A stretch of 29,831 nt of DNA, from assembly GCA_964468655.1 (NCBI GenBank), contig CAYXUG010000023.1, forward strand, positions 1 to 29,831, read 5' to 3'. Positions 1 to 6,529 of this stretch are shown one piece after another. Made by a program: the position numbers and the translations under genes. The notes below the pieces were generated by a model that searched no databases, was not told the origin of the DNA, and saw only the letters and a program-made list of their open reading frames with translations. Source of the DNA: CAYXUG01 sp964468655. Its GTDB lineage: Bacteria > Fidelibacterota > Marinisomatia > Marinisomatales > CAYXUG01. Each line of letters begins with the position of its first letter. Positions within the stretch are counted from its first letter, which is position 1.

Positions 1-95
1 CTCTCAATAATATATTCGACAATAAGCACGTTGAAATAATTGGAGGTCCAGCCATCGGACGTCAGATAGTAGTTAGACTGCAGGCAAGTCTCTAA
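1..95 (+). CDS. C-terminal tail of a probable TonB-dependent outer-membrane receptor (partial)
   Basis: An open frame enters from the left edge (codons in phase with base 3) and stops at TAA 93-95, giving about 30 residues. It reads NNIFDNKHVEIIGGPAIGR followed by QIVVRLQASL. The pattern NLFDK-x-(hydrophobic)-x5-GR-(alternating hydrophobics)-aromatic/Leu end is what the last two beta-strands of TonB-dependent receptors look like. The final residue is Leu instead of the usual Phe. Such receptors import metal chelates or vitamins across the outer membrane. The gene lies 48 bp ahead of a cation exporter on the same strand, which would fit a metal-handling pair, but the substrate cannot be read from so short a piece. 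The family call rests on one motif only. Confidence 0.5.
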   Translation, partial: LNNIFDNKHVEIIGGPAIGRQIVVRLQASL

Positions 96-143
96 CTATT
101 TCATTATCACCACCTGCATTCGTCCACGTGATTTGCAGATAAT

Positions 144-1055
144 ATGAATTCTTATTTTTCATCAAAAAAAACGCTGTCTCTGGCAGCGTTTCTACTTATT
201 GCTACATTTACGGGAGAATTTGTTGGTGGACTTTTATTTGGAAGTTTAAGTTTGCTATCGGACTCATTTCATGTACTGGGTGATTTGATGTCAATTGTAA
301 TTGCCCTGGGTTCGCTTATGATCGCCCAAAGGAAAACACCCACAAGGCAGATGGCATTTGGCTTTCATCGCCTTGAAGTAATGAGCGCTCTTTTTAACGG
401 TTTGCTTTTGAGTGTGATTTCCGCTTTTATTTTTGTTGAAGCCTGGTATCGATTTACCCATCCTTCAGCCATCAACACAACAGGTGCGCTCATTATAGCT
501 CTTATCGGACTGGTGGTTAATACAGTGGTTGTCACTCTTTTCCACAAAAGACATGCAGTAGATAAGAATGATGTAAATATAGAAAGCGCATATTTCCACA
601 TTATAGGTGATTTACTGGCATCATTTGCGGTAGTGAGCGGTATAGTCGCCATTAAAATATTTAACCTTCCCATTATTGATCCAATCATTGCAGGATTTGT
701 ATCGCTGCTGATTCTCTTTTCTGCAGGCAGAGTACTCTACAAGAGTTCTGCAATTCTACTGCATAAATCACCGCAGGATATTGAAAGGGTACGTAATCGT
801 GTATTAAAAATAGATGGTGTTGAAAATCTTATGGATGTCCGGTTGTGGCAAGTTTGTTCCCATTTAACTGTAGGAACAGCGCATGTCATCGTCAATGTGA
901 ATAAAGTGGAAGAAACTGACACAATTAAACAGCAAATAAAATCCATCATGCGGGAAGAATTTGATATTCGTGATATAACTTTAGAGTGTGAAACTCACGA
1001 CATGTCAAACAAGCACCAACATACCTTTCAACATGAACATTCTTTACCTGATTGA
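144..1055 (+). CDS. Cation diffusion facilitator (CDF) family Zn2+/Cd2+ exporter, CzcD/ZitB-like
   Basis: A 303-residue inner-membrane antiporter that exports divalent cations in exchange for protons. Six membrane segments are visible (about residues 12-33, 37-61, 80-102, 113-133, 150-172, 176-198), followed by a cytoplasmic ferredoxin-like domain (about 205-287). Transport-site pairs are H43/D47 in TM2 and H152/D156 in TM5. An HD-HD site of this kind is typical of zinc/cadmium members such as ZitB and CzcD; YiiP has DD-HD. The C-terminus is His-rich (HQHTFQHEH), as in other zinc CDFs. The ATG at 144 has no strong Shine-Dalgarno but starts right before TM1. It follows the receptor tail at 1-95 on the same strand. 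Zinc as main substrate is inferred from the motif. Confidence 0.93.
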   Translation: MNSYFSSKKTLSLAAFLLIATFTGEFVGGLLFGSLSLLSDSFHVLGDLMSIVIALGSLMIAQRKTPTRQMAFGFHRLEVMSALFNGLLLSVISAFIFVEAWYRFTHPSAINTTGALIIALIGLVVNTVVVTLFHKRHAVDKNDVNIESAYFHIIGDLLASFAVVSGIVAIKIFNLPIIDPIIAGFVSLLILFSAGRVLYKSSAILLHKSPQDIERVRNRVLKIDGVENLMDVRLWQVCSHLTVGTAHVIVNVNKVEETDTIKQQIKSIMREEFDIRDITLECETHDMSNKHQHTFQHEHSLPD

Positions 1056-1142
1056 GAATTTAGTGAAGGGTATTGTAGTATATAAATCAGGCTTGATTCA
1101 ACGCTGGTATTAATCTGACAATATTAATTTAAATAATCTTAT

Positions 1143-1463
1143 TCAGTTTGGGAGAACATCCTTAGGAGGTTTAATCCCAAAATCTCCGAATCCCTCTTTT
1201 CCCTGTATTTTTATTTCACCATATTTTTTTTCATACCGGTTAACGTTATCATTGAGGGCATTCAAGAATGCTTTTGCATGAGGTGGCGCCATAATAATCC
1301 GTGAATTTATTTTAGCTTTTGGTACTCCCGGCATGATTCGTGTAAAATCCATCACAAATTCAGCGGGTGAATGTGTAATTACCACAAAATTTGAATATTC
1401 TCCACTTCCAACATCTCCATCAATCTGAATATTTATTTGTTTCTGTTTTTCCTGATCTTTCAT
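1143..1463 (-). CDS. DUF3467 family protein
   Basis: A 106-residue soluble protein of the DUF3467 family, which is widespread in bacteria and has no settled function. Visible hallmarks are the opening INIQIDGDVGSGEYSNFVV strand, the HSPAEFVMDF helix, the PGVPKAKINSRIIMAPPHAK core and a C-terminal helix (ALNDNVNRYEKKYGEI). No membrane segment or signal peptide is present. Its ATG overlaps the stop of the upstream zinc-ribbon gene by 4 bp (ATGA, 1460-1463), so the two are translated together and probably work together. The gene ends 87 bp from the convergent CDF gene. Confidence 0.88.
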   Translation of the reverse strand: MKDQEKQKQINIQIDGDVGSGEYSNFVVITHSPAEFVMDFTRIMPGVPKAKINSRIIMAPPHAKAFLNALNDNVNRYEKKYGEIKIQGKEGFGDFGIKPPKDVLPN

Positions 1464-1888
1464 TTTTTCTTTTTATCACTTTCATTTTCTCTTTTGTTAA
1501 ACTCCTCCCAATCTTCTTCTAATCCTTCCCACTCATCTATTTCTTCCAAAGTGTCTTTTTTATCTACTATTTTTTCTACTTCATTTTCAAAAAGTGAGAA
1601 CGTGTCTTTCTTCTTTTCATAATCCTGTGGATCAACTTCTTCCTGATCTGAGGGGTCTAGTCTCTCAATTTCATTTTTGTATAATTTTGTATCAAAGAAA
1701 TCAATATCCACAACAATGCCGTTTGCTACAAGATACTCAATAAAATCGAGATATTTTGCCGTTTTTAAATCGGTCCTGCAACCGGGACATACCAATGATT
1801 CTGCAAGTTGTGTATCCAACAGCGGAAGAGTGCATTCTGGACAAACGATACCTTCAGGTTTCTTCTTTATGTCTTTTTCAATACTCAT
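1460..1888 (-). CDS. Small zinc-ribbon protein with acidic, charged C-terminal half
   Basis: A 142-residue protein with an N-terminal zinc ribbon made of CPEC (C16, C19) and CPGC (C34, C37), 14 residues apart. This is followed by a short ordered stretch and then a very acidic and lysine-rich tail (about residues 70-142) that looks disordered or coiled. Such CxxC-x14-CxxC ribbons usually bind one structural Zn2+ and mediate protein or nucleic-acid contacts. I do not recognise a named family. It is the first gene of a two-gene unit with DUF3467. The ATG at 1888 lies only about 11 nt from a good promoter -10 box (1900-1905), leaving a 5' leader of a few bases at most. The function is unknown. 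Confidence 0.75.
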   Translation of the reverse strand: MSIEKDIKKKPEGIVCPECTLPLLDTQLAESLVCPGCRTDLKTAKYLDFIEYLVANGIVVDIDFFDTKLYKNEIERLDPSDQEEVDPQDYEKKKDTFSLFENEVEKIVDKKDTLEEIDEWEGLEEDWEEFNKRENESDKKKK

Positions 1889-1899
1889 TTTGGAGCGTA

Positions 1900-1928
1900 A
1901 ATATAATCGAGTGGGATTGGGTCGTCAA
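1900..1928 (-). promoter_or_regulatory. Sigma70-type promoter for the zinc-ribbon/DUF3467 unit
   Basis: On the minus strand the -35 box TTGACG (1923-1928) is followed by a 17-nt spacer and the -10 box TATATT (1900-1905). Both boxes match the consensus at five of six positions. The ATG at 1888 is so close that transcription would begin about 4-6 nt before it. The mRNA would be leaderless or nearly so, and no Shine-Dalgarno fits in that space. Confidence 0.7.
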
Positions 1929-1963
1929 TAACTATTTTAACCTAATTTCGAGGGATAATTTTA

Positions 1964-3181
1964 TTACGAATCTGTACCATTAAAAATTGCTTGAAACAAA
2001 TATTTTTCTTCGGGAGAAATAGACAGGTTCCTTCTTTCTTTTACAATTCTGGCAGTTTTCAGAAATTTTTTATAGTCATAATTACGTATTTTCCCATTCA
2101 CAACCCATGAAAATGAAGGTACATTTTTGGGTGGAAATCCTGCGCCTACTACATTACAACCAACACCGATAGATGTCCCCGTATTAAACATGGTATTAAT
2201 GCCGCTTTTGGAATGATCTCCCATAAATAGTCCCGCAAAGAGAGAACCGCTGTCAATCACATTGCCATTGACGTTAACAGTTACAGTGGTGTAATTATTT
2301 TTTAAATCACTGTTATTTGTTCCAGCGCCAAGATTCACCCACTCCCCCATATATGCGTGCCCAATAAAACCGTCATGCTGTTTATTACTCCTACCTTGAA
2401 AAATTGATTCTGTTACTTCTCCGCCGATTTTACAACCGGGACCAATTGATGTACCTCCATAAATTTTCGATCCTGCCTTAATTAAACAGTCATTATCGAT
2501 GACAAGCGGGCCCTCCAGGTATGAACATGCCATAACCGTAGTGTTATCCTTAATGATAATAGGACCAGCGTTTGCATCAAGTACGACCCCGCTTTGGATA
2601 ACTGTGTTGCTGCCAATATAAATATTTTCCTTACAATCCATATAAACTGCTTCACCTCTTTCGCTATGGACTTGTCCAAGACCAAACTGAGCACTATCCA
2701 TTTTAATTATGTGTTCATTTTCATTGATGCAGTCCCACAAATAGGTCATGCTCTTTGCAGGAAGTTCAACTTGTTTAAGATTTTCATTCGTTAGAATTGA
2801 ATCATCAAATCCGTCTTTAGCCCATTGGTTCGAATCTTCCTCAGAAATATTTGCGCCGATTATTTTTCCACCACATAAATAGAGTGACTGGTGTAAATCG
2901 ACAATTTTTTCAATCATTGATTTTTCCCAGACAACAGAAGCAAGAAGCCAGATCCCCTTTGATAGCGGTTCTGTATTCACACCAAAATCATCGAACTTGC
3001 TGCGGGTTAATTCAGAAAGTTCGTTCCTGACAAATAGGTTAATTTCCGACTCAGGAAAAATATTCTGAATTCTTTCAAGATATGTAAACGCGCCGCATCT
3101 CAAGTTAAAAACAGGGCGGGTTAGAGAAATGGGTCCTAAATTGAGCGCTTCTTTATAATTCTCGAATACGTTAATGATCAT
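1964..3181 (-). CDS. GlmU-like sugar-1-phosphate nucleotidyltransferase/acetyltransferase (Bacteroidetes-type)
   Basis: A 405-residue protein resembling the alternative GlmU-like family of FCB bacteria, thought to make UDP-N-acetylglucosamine from glucosamine-1-phosphate for cell-wall and LPS synthesis. The N-terminal part (about 1-150) starts with the family's ISLTRPVFNLRCG segment, in place of the usual LAAGKGTRM loop of classical GlmU. From about 165 to 360 there is a left-handed beta-helix of hexapeptide repeats (for example IGSNTVIQSGVVLDANAGPI, and GGTSIGPGCKIGGEV), the acyltransferase scaffold. HAYMGEWVNLGAGTNNSDLK matches the acetyl-CoA/sugar-site stretch of such enzymes. It starts within the stop of the upstream gene (ATGA overlap, 3178-3181). 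The two activities are inferred from the family. Confidence 0.85.
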   Translation of the reverse strand: MIINVFENYKEALNLGPISLTRPVFNLRCGAFTYLERIQNIFPESEINLFVRNELSELTRSKFDDFGVNTEPLSKGIWLLASVVWEKSMIEKIVDLHQSLYLCGGKIIGANISEEDSNQWAKDGFDDSILTNENLKQVELPAKSMTYLWDCINENEHIIKMDSAQFGLGQVHSERGEAVYMDCKENIYIGSNTVIQSGVVLDANAGPIIIKDNTTVMACSYLEGPLVIDNDCLIKAGSKIYGGTSIGPGCKIGGEVTESIFQGRSNKQHDGFIGHAYMGEWVNLGAGTNNSDLKNNYTTVTVNVNGNVIDSGSLFAGLFMGDHSKSGINTMFNTGTSIGVGCNVVGAGFPPKNVPSFSWVVNGKIRNYDYKKFLKTARIVKERRNLSISPEEKYLFQAIFNGTDS

Positions 3182-3711
3182 ATATTTAAAATCTCCTTAA
3201 TCTTCATGATTGAATATTCAACGTCAGTTTCTGTTTTATTATCTAACACAACATTGTAAAAATGTTCCGCATATTGTGTTTGAAATCCGATACGGTAGGG
3301 CGCATTTGATTTATACACCAAATATGCAGATGGTAAATAAAATTTAGTGTTTAAATCCACTACTGCATGGTAAGATTTCATACAGACTCGATCTAATAAT
3401 TTTTCATCAGGAAAATTAAAGTTGGTAAATTCATCTTCATCGTATAACAATAAATTATCTTTGAATTTCTCACTGTACTCTAAAATTCGTAATTTATTGA
3501 TCAACAATTGAATAGATACACCTTGGTGGTCTGACATAGTAGTCCGTAATAAATCTATTAACCGTTGGTTATTTGTAAACTCAGGTAAAATAAATAAACA
3601 TTTTTTGATTCCTGTTCCTGATTTACGAATGGTCAACTTGAATTGATGTCTGCCAATCTTTTTTGTTAATTTAAGCCACCATATGGTAAGTTTGATCATT
3701 ATATGATTCAT
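3178..3711 (-). CDS. Uncharacterised protein, weakly GT9/DUF6913-like
   Basis: A 177-residue soluble protein of unknown function. The ATG at 3711 was chosen over an in-frame TTG at 3720; an ATG at 3699 is also possible. Residues from about 37 form alternating beta/alpha units (KKCLFILPEF, then helices). The stretch YHAVVDLNTKFYLPSAYLVY followed by YRIGF recalls the part of glycosyltransferase family 9 and of DUF6913-type proteins where a 'D-L-N' strand is followed by 'a+fR+G'. The protein is half the length of a real GT9 enzyme and no catalytic site is evident. It is translationally coupled to the GlmU-like gene, suggesting an envelope-related role. The family assignment is tentative. Confidence 0.6.
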   Translation of the reverse strand: MNHIMIKLTIWWLKLTKKIGRHQFKLTIRKSGTGIKKCLFILPEFTNNQRLIDLLRTTMSDHQGVSIQLLINKLRILEYSEKFKDNLLLYDEDEFTNFNFPDEKLLDRVCMKSYHAVVDLNTKFYLPSAYLVYKSNAPYRIGFQTQYAEHFYNVVLDNKTETDVEYSIMKIKEILNI

Positions 3712-3720
3712 CGTTTGCAA

Positions 3721-3749
3721 TATATAACTTCAAAAGAAAATATGAACAA
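3721..3749 (-). promoter_or_regulatory. Candidate promoter for the GT9-like/GlmU-like unit
   Basis: On the minus strand TTGTTC (3744-3749), a 17-nt spacer and TATATA (3721-3726) form a plausible sigma70 promoter in the short gap between two divergent genes. The -10 box is only about 9 nt from the ATG at 3711, so the leader would again be very short. The match is weaker than for the promoter at 1900-1928. Confidence 0.35.
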
Positions 3750-3763
3750 TTTATCTTTTAATC

Positions 3764-5269
3764 ATGCTTAAAAGAATCCTAATTGCCAATCGTGGCGAAA
3801 TTGCAGTTCGAGTTATCCGAACATGTAAAGAAATGGGGATTGAATCTGTAGCAGTGTTTTCTGACGCTGACCGTTTTTCCCCTCATGTTATTTTGGCTGA
3901 TATGGCATTTCCAATCGGACTTCCTGTTTCATCTGAAAGTTATCTGAATATGGACAAAATTCTGGATGTTGCAATAAAATTAAAAGCTGACGGTATTCAT
4001 CCCGGTTATGGATTTCTTTCTGAAAATACCGAATTTGCAGAAAAAATTTCTGGCAAAAAACTTCGCTGGATAGGACCTCCTCCAAAAGCGATGAAGATAC
4101 TTGGAGATAAGGTATCAGCCAGAAACCTTGCCCGAAAACTTTCCATTCCCCTGGTACCCGGATCTAATGACCCCATATCAACTGTATCAGAAGCAGTGAA
4201 AGATTCAAAATCAATCGGCTATCCGGTACTGGTGAAAGCAGCCGGAGGTGGTGGTGGGAAAGGCATGAGAATCATCAATTCTTCAGATGAAATGAAGAAT
4301 GCTTTTAAGCGCGCTGTGTCTGAATCAAAATCATCATTTCGGGACGGGACTGTTTTTATCGAAAAATATATTCCTGAAGCACGGCATATTGAAATTCAGG
4401 TCCTCGCTGACTCCTTTGGGAATGTCGTTGTTTTTACCGAAAGAGAATGCTCTATACAGCGGCGATACCAAAAAATTATTGAAGAATCTCCCTCGCCCTT
4501 AATCGATCGATCCTTGTGGGAAAAAATGGCGGATGATGCTTCTAAACTGATTCAGAAGGCAAGTTACACAGGAGCCGGTACCGTAGAATTTATTGTTGAT
4601 GAGAACAAGCAATACTATTTTCTTGAAGTAAACACCCGGCTTCAAGTCGAGCATCCTGTGACAGAAATGCTGACAGGGATAGATTTTGTGAAAGAACAAA
4701 TTAAAATTGCGTGTAACGAAAATATTTCCATCACTCAAAAAAAAATGACTCCCCGGGGGCATTCAATTGAATGCAGAATTTATGCCGAAGATGGATTCCT
4801 AAATTTTATTCCATCTACCGGCAAAATTCATGAACTTCATATCCCGGACGGATTAGGAATCAGGTTCGATGGCGGGGTGATAGTCGGACAACCCGTCACA
4901 CCATACTATGACCCGCTGCTTGGTAAATTGATCACTTGGGGAAATAACAGGAATGAGGCACTCAACAGAATGAAACGAGCATTGACCGAATGTAGAATCG
5001 CCGGTGTTGATACAACAGTTCCTTTTTGTCTGTCTGTCTTAAATCATTCACAATTCGAAAAAGGGAATTATAACACTCACTTTATTCAAGAAAAAATGAA
5101 AACACTTTTAATAAATCCCGAACAATCTAATGATTGGGAGAAAAATATTGCGTCGGTGACAGCTGCGCTCCATAAAGACCGAGTTATGGAAGATCATTCT
5201 AAAAATCACAGAAAAAAGGTTAGACTTTCCTCCTGGAAACATACGGGCAGAGAAGAAGAATTAAGGTGA
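3764..5269 (+). CDS. accC: Biotin carboxylase subunit of an acyl-CoA (probably propionyl-CoA) carboxylase
   Basis: A 501-residue biotin carboxylase: it uses ATP and bicarbonate to carboxylate the biotin carried by its partner protein. Domains in order are the N-terminal Rossmann-like domain (KRILIANRGEIAVRVIRTCK), the ATP-grasp domain with the glycine-rich loop KAAGGGGGKGMR, the signature RECSIQRRYQKIIEESPSP, the catalytic EVNTRLQVEHPVTE, and the C-terminal domain to about 445. The last 45 residues are a charged extension. The gene heads a packed operon with a biotin carrier (GTGA overlap), a methylmalonyl-CoA mutase and a biotin ligase. That context favours propionyl-CoA over acetyl-CoA as the final acceptor. 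No carboxyltransferase gene is in the window. Confidence 0.95.
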   Translation: MLKRILIANRGEIAVRVIRTCKEMGIESVAVFSDADRFSPHVILADMAFPIGLPVSSESYLNMDKILDVAIKLKADGIHPGYGFLSENTEFAEKISGKKLRWIGPPPKAMKILGDKVSARNLARKLSIPLVPGSNDPISTVSEAVKDSKSIGYPVLVKAAGGGGGKGMRIINSSDEMKNAFKRAVSESKSSFRDGTVFIEKYIPEARHIEIQVLADSFGNVVVFTERECSIQRRYQKIIEESPSPLIDRSLWEKMADDASKLIQKASYTGAGTVEFIVDENKQYYFLEVNTRLQVEHPVTEMLTGIDFVKEQIKIACNENISITQKKMTPRGHSIECRIYAEDGFLNFIPSTGKIHELHIPDGLGIRFDGGVIVGQPVTPYYDPLLGKLITWGNNRNEALNRMKRALTECRIAGVDTTVPFCLSVLNHSQFEKGNYNTHFIQEKMKTLLINPEQSNDWEKNIASVTAALHKDRVMEDHSKNHRKKVRLSSWKHTGREEELR

Positions 5270-5790
5270 AATTTTCCACAGAAATTAATGGTGAAACACT
5301 TGTTTTTGAATTAAACGATTCAGAAGATGGGCTTATTTTCCTTAAGAACGGTAAAAAATCAAATATCGATTTTATCCAGTTATCTTCTCATTCGTATTCA
5401 TTTTTGTCAGGCAATAAATCTCACCATGCAACCGTAATGAAAAATCAAGAAGAATATCAGATTACAATTGATCACAAACCTCATTTTGTTAAAATGAAAG
5501 ATTCGAAACAAATCATCCTGGAAGCTATTGGATATTCTGAAAAGCATGAAGAGGAAACCGGGGAATGCAGAGCGCCAATACCGGGACTGGTTTCGGAACT
5601 TTTTGTTAATAAAGGACAAACAATATCAAAAGGAGATAAATTACTTATTTTGGAAGCTATGAAAATGGAAAATGAAATTACTGCTCACATTTCAGGTGTT
5701 ATTCAGTCTGTGTATATTTCACCCGGACAGCCCGTAGAAAAAAATGCGTTATTAATAAAAATTGAATTGGATCAAAATGGGATTCGGTAG
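5266..5790 (+). CDS. Biotin carboxyl carrier protein (biotinyl domain subunit)
   Basis: A 174-residue carrier of the covalently bound biotin that shuttles the carboxyl group between biotin carboxylase and carboxyltransferase. The C-terminal biotinyl domain spans about 100-170 and holds the biotinylation motif EAMKMENE with the acceptor lysine at K133. The opening APIPGLVSEL and the G-D-L-L repeat are the usual hammerhead elements. The N-terminal 80 residues are beta-rich and may be the domain that docks on the carboxylase. The start is GTG, overlapping the TGA of the upstream gene (5266-5269), so translation is coupled. The biotin ligase encoded at 8038 in the same operon is the obvious modifying enzyme. 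Confidence 0.93.
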   Translation: MKFSTEINGETLVFELNDSEDGLIFLKNGKKSNIDFIQLSSHSYSFLSGNKSHHATVMKNQEEYQITIDHKPHFVKMKDSKQIILEAIGYSEKHEEETGECRAPIPGLVSELFVNKGQTISKGDKLLILEAMKMENEITAHISGVIQSVYISPGQPVEKNALLIKIELDQNGIR

Positions 5791-6529
5791 CCGTTTATTA
5801 TGGGGTAGTGTGGGGTGGGTTCTGGGCGGACCCATTGGCGCAATCATCGGTTATTCCCTGGCTTCCATGTCAGAAACACGACAATCGGGTGGTGAATATT
5901 CATCTTACTATGGCATCGGCACAAGAGGTGCAGAATACCCAAAAACCAAATCCGGTGATTTTGCAGTCTCACTTCTGGTTCTTTTTGCCTACGTCATGAA
6001 AGCTGACAAAAAAATGCTGAAATCAGAGTTGAATTATGTTAAGCAATTTCTCACAACAAACTTTGGCAGTGAAAGCGCAAAAGACCTTATGGTCCTATTC
6101 AAGGATATACTCAACCAGGATTATTCATTACCATCAGTATGCCGGCAGATTAAAAGTCAAATGGATCATCCCAGCCGACTGGAACTTATCCATGTTTTGT
6201 TTGGGCTTTCGCAATCTGATAATGAAGTCCACCCACTGGAAGTTGATGCAATACGCAAAATTTCCAACTACATAGGAATTTCTCCTACTGACTTTGATTC
6301 AATCAAAGCCATGTTCATTGTAGATGCAAGCGGGGCATATCATATTCTTGAAATTGACAAGCAGGCAACAAATGATGAAATCAAGCGCGCCTACAGAAAA
6401 ATGGCAAATAAATATCACCCGGATAAAGTTTCTCATTTGGGGGATGAATTTCAGAAATTAGCTGAAGAAAAATTCAAGGCAGTGAGTGAAGCATACAACA
6501 ATATCAAAAAGGAGAGGAGCAATACCTGA
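5777..6529 (+). CDS. TerB-like/J-domain co-chaperone, DjlA-like
   Basis: A 250-residue protein with three parts. There is a glycine-rich hydrophobic N-terminus (about 5-30) that could anchor it in the inner membrane, a TerB-like helical domain (about 60-180, LLVLFAYVMKADKKMLKSEL), and a C-terminal J-domain (about 187-246) with an intact HPD motif at 214-216. The order is that of DjlA, which stimulates the ATPase of DnaK. The ATG at 5777 is preferred over a TTG at 5762; the gene overlaps the biotin carrier gene by 14 bp. Its place inside a propionyl-CoA operon is unexpected. It may help assemble the carboxylase or the mutase, but that is inference from position alone. Confidence 0.88.
   Translation: MGFGSRLLWGSVGWVLGGPIGAIIGYSLASMSETRQSGGEYSSYYGIGTRGAEYPKTKSGDFAVSLLVLFAYVMKADKKMLKSELNYVKQFLTTNFGSESAKDLMVLFKDILNQDYSLPSVCRQIKSQMDHPSRLELIHVLFGLSQSDNEVHPLEVDAIRKISNYIGISPTDFDSIKAMFIVDASGAYHILEIDKQATNDEIKRAYRKMANKYHPDKVSHLGDEFQKLAEEKFKAVSEAYNNIKKERSNT
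6511..6519 (+). promoter_or_regulatory. Strong ribosome binding site fixing a TTG start for the mutase
   Basis: GGAGAGGAG lies about 10 nt before TTG 6530-6532, which directly follows the TGA of the co-chaperone gene. There is no ATG upstream of the conserved EKPGEFPFTRGIHP segment, so this strong site supports the TTG as the true start. Confidence 0.75.

Noticed and set aside
1056..1142. Terminator between the convergent CDF and DUF3467 genes
   Set aside because: No GC-rich stem followed by a T-run could be found in this AT-rich gap.
1437..1622. Plus-strand frame rich in Phe and Ser
   Set aside because: It is the antisense of the acidic Lys/Glu-rich tail of the zinc-ribbon protein, which explains its odd composition.
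3721..3763. Plus-strand promoter TTCAAA-17-TATCTT for the biotin carboxylase operon
   Set aside because: Both boxes match the consensus at only about four of six positions in a very AT-rich gap, which is expected by chance.
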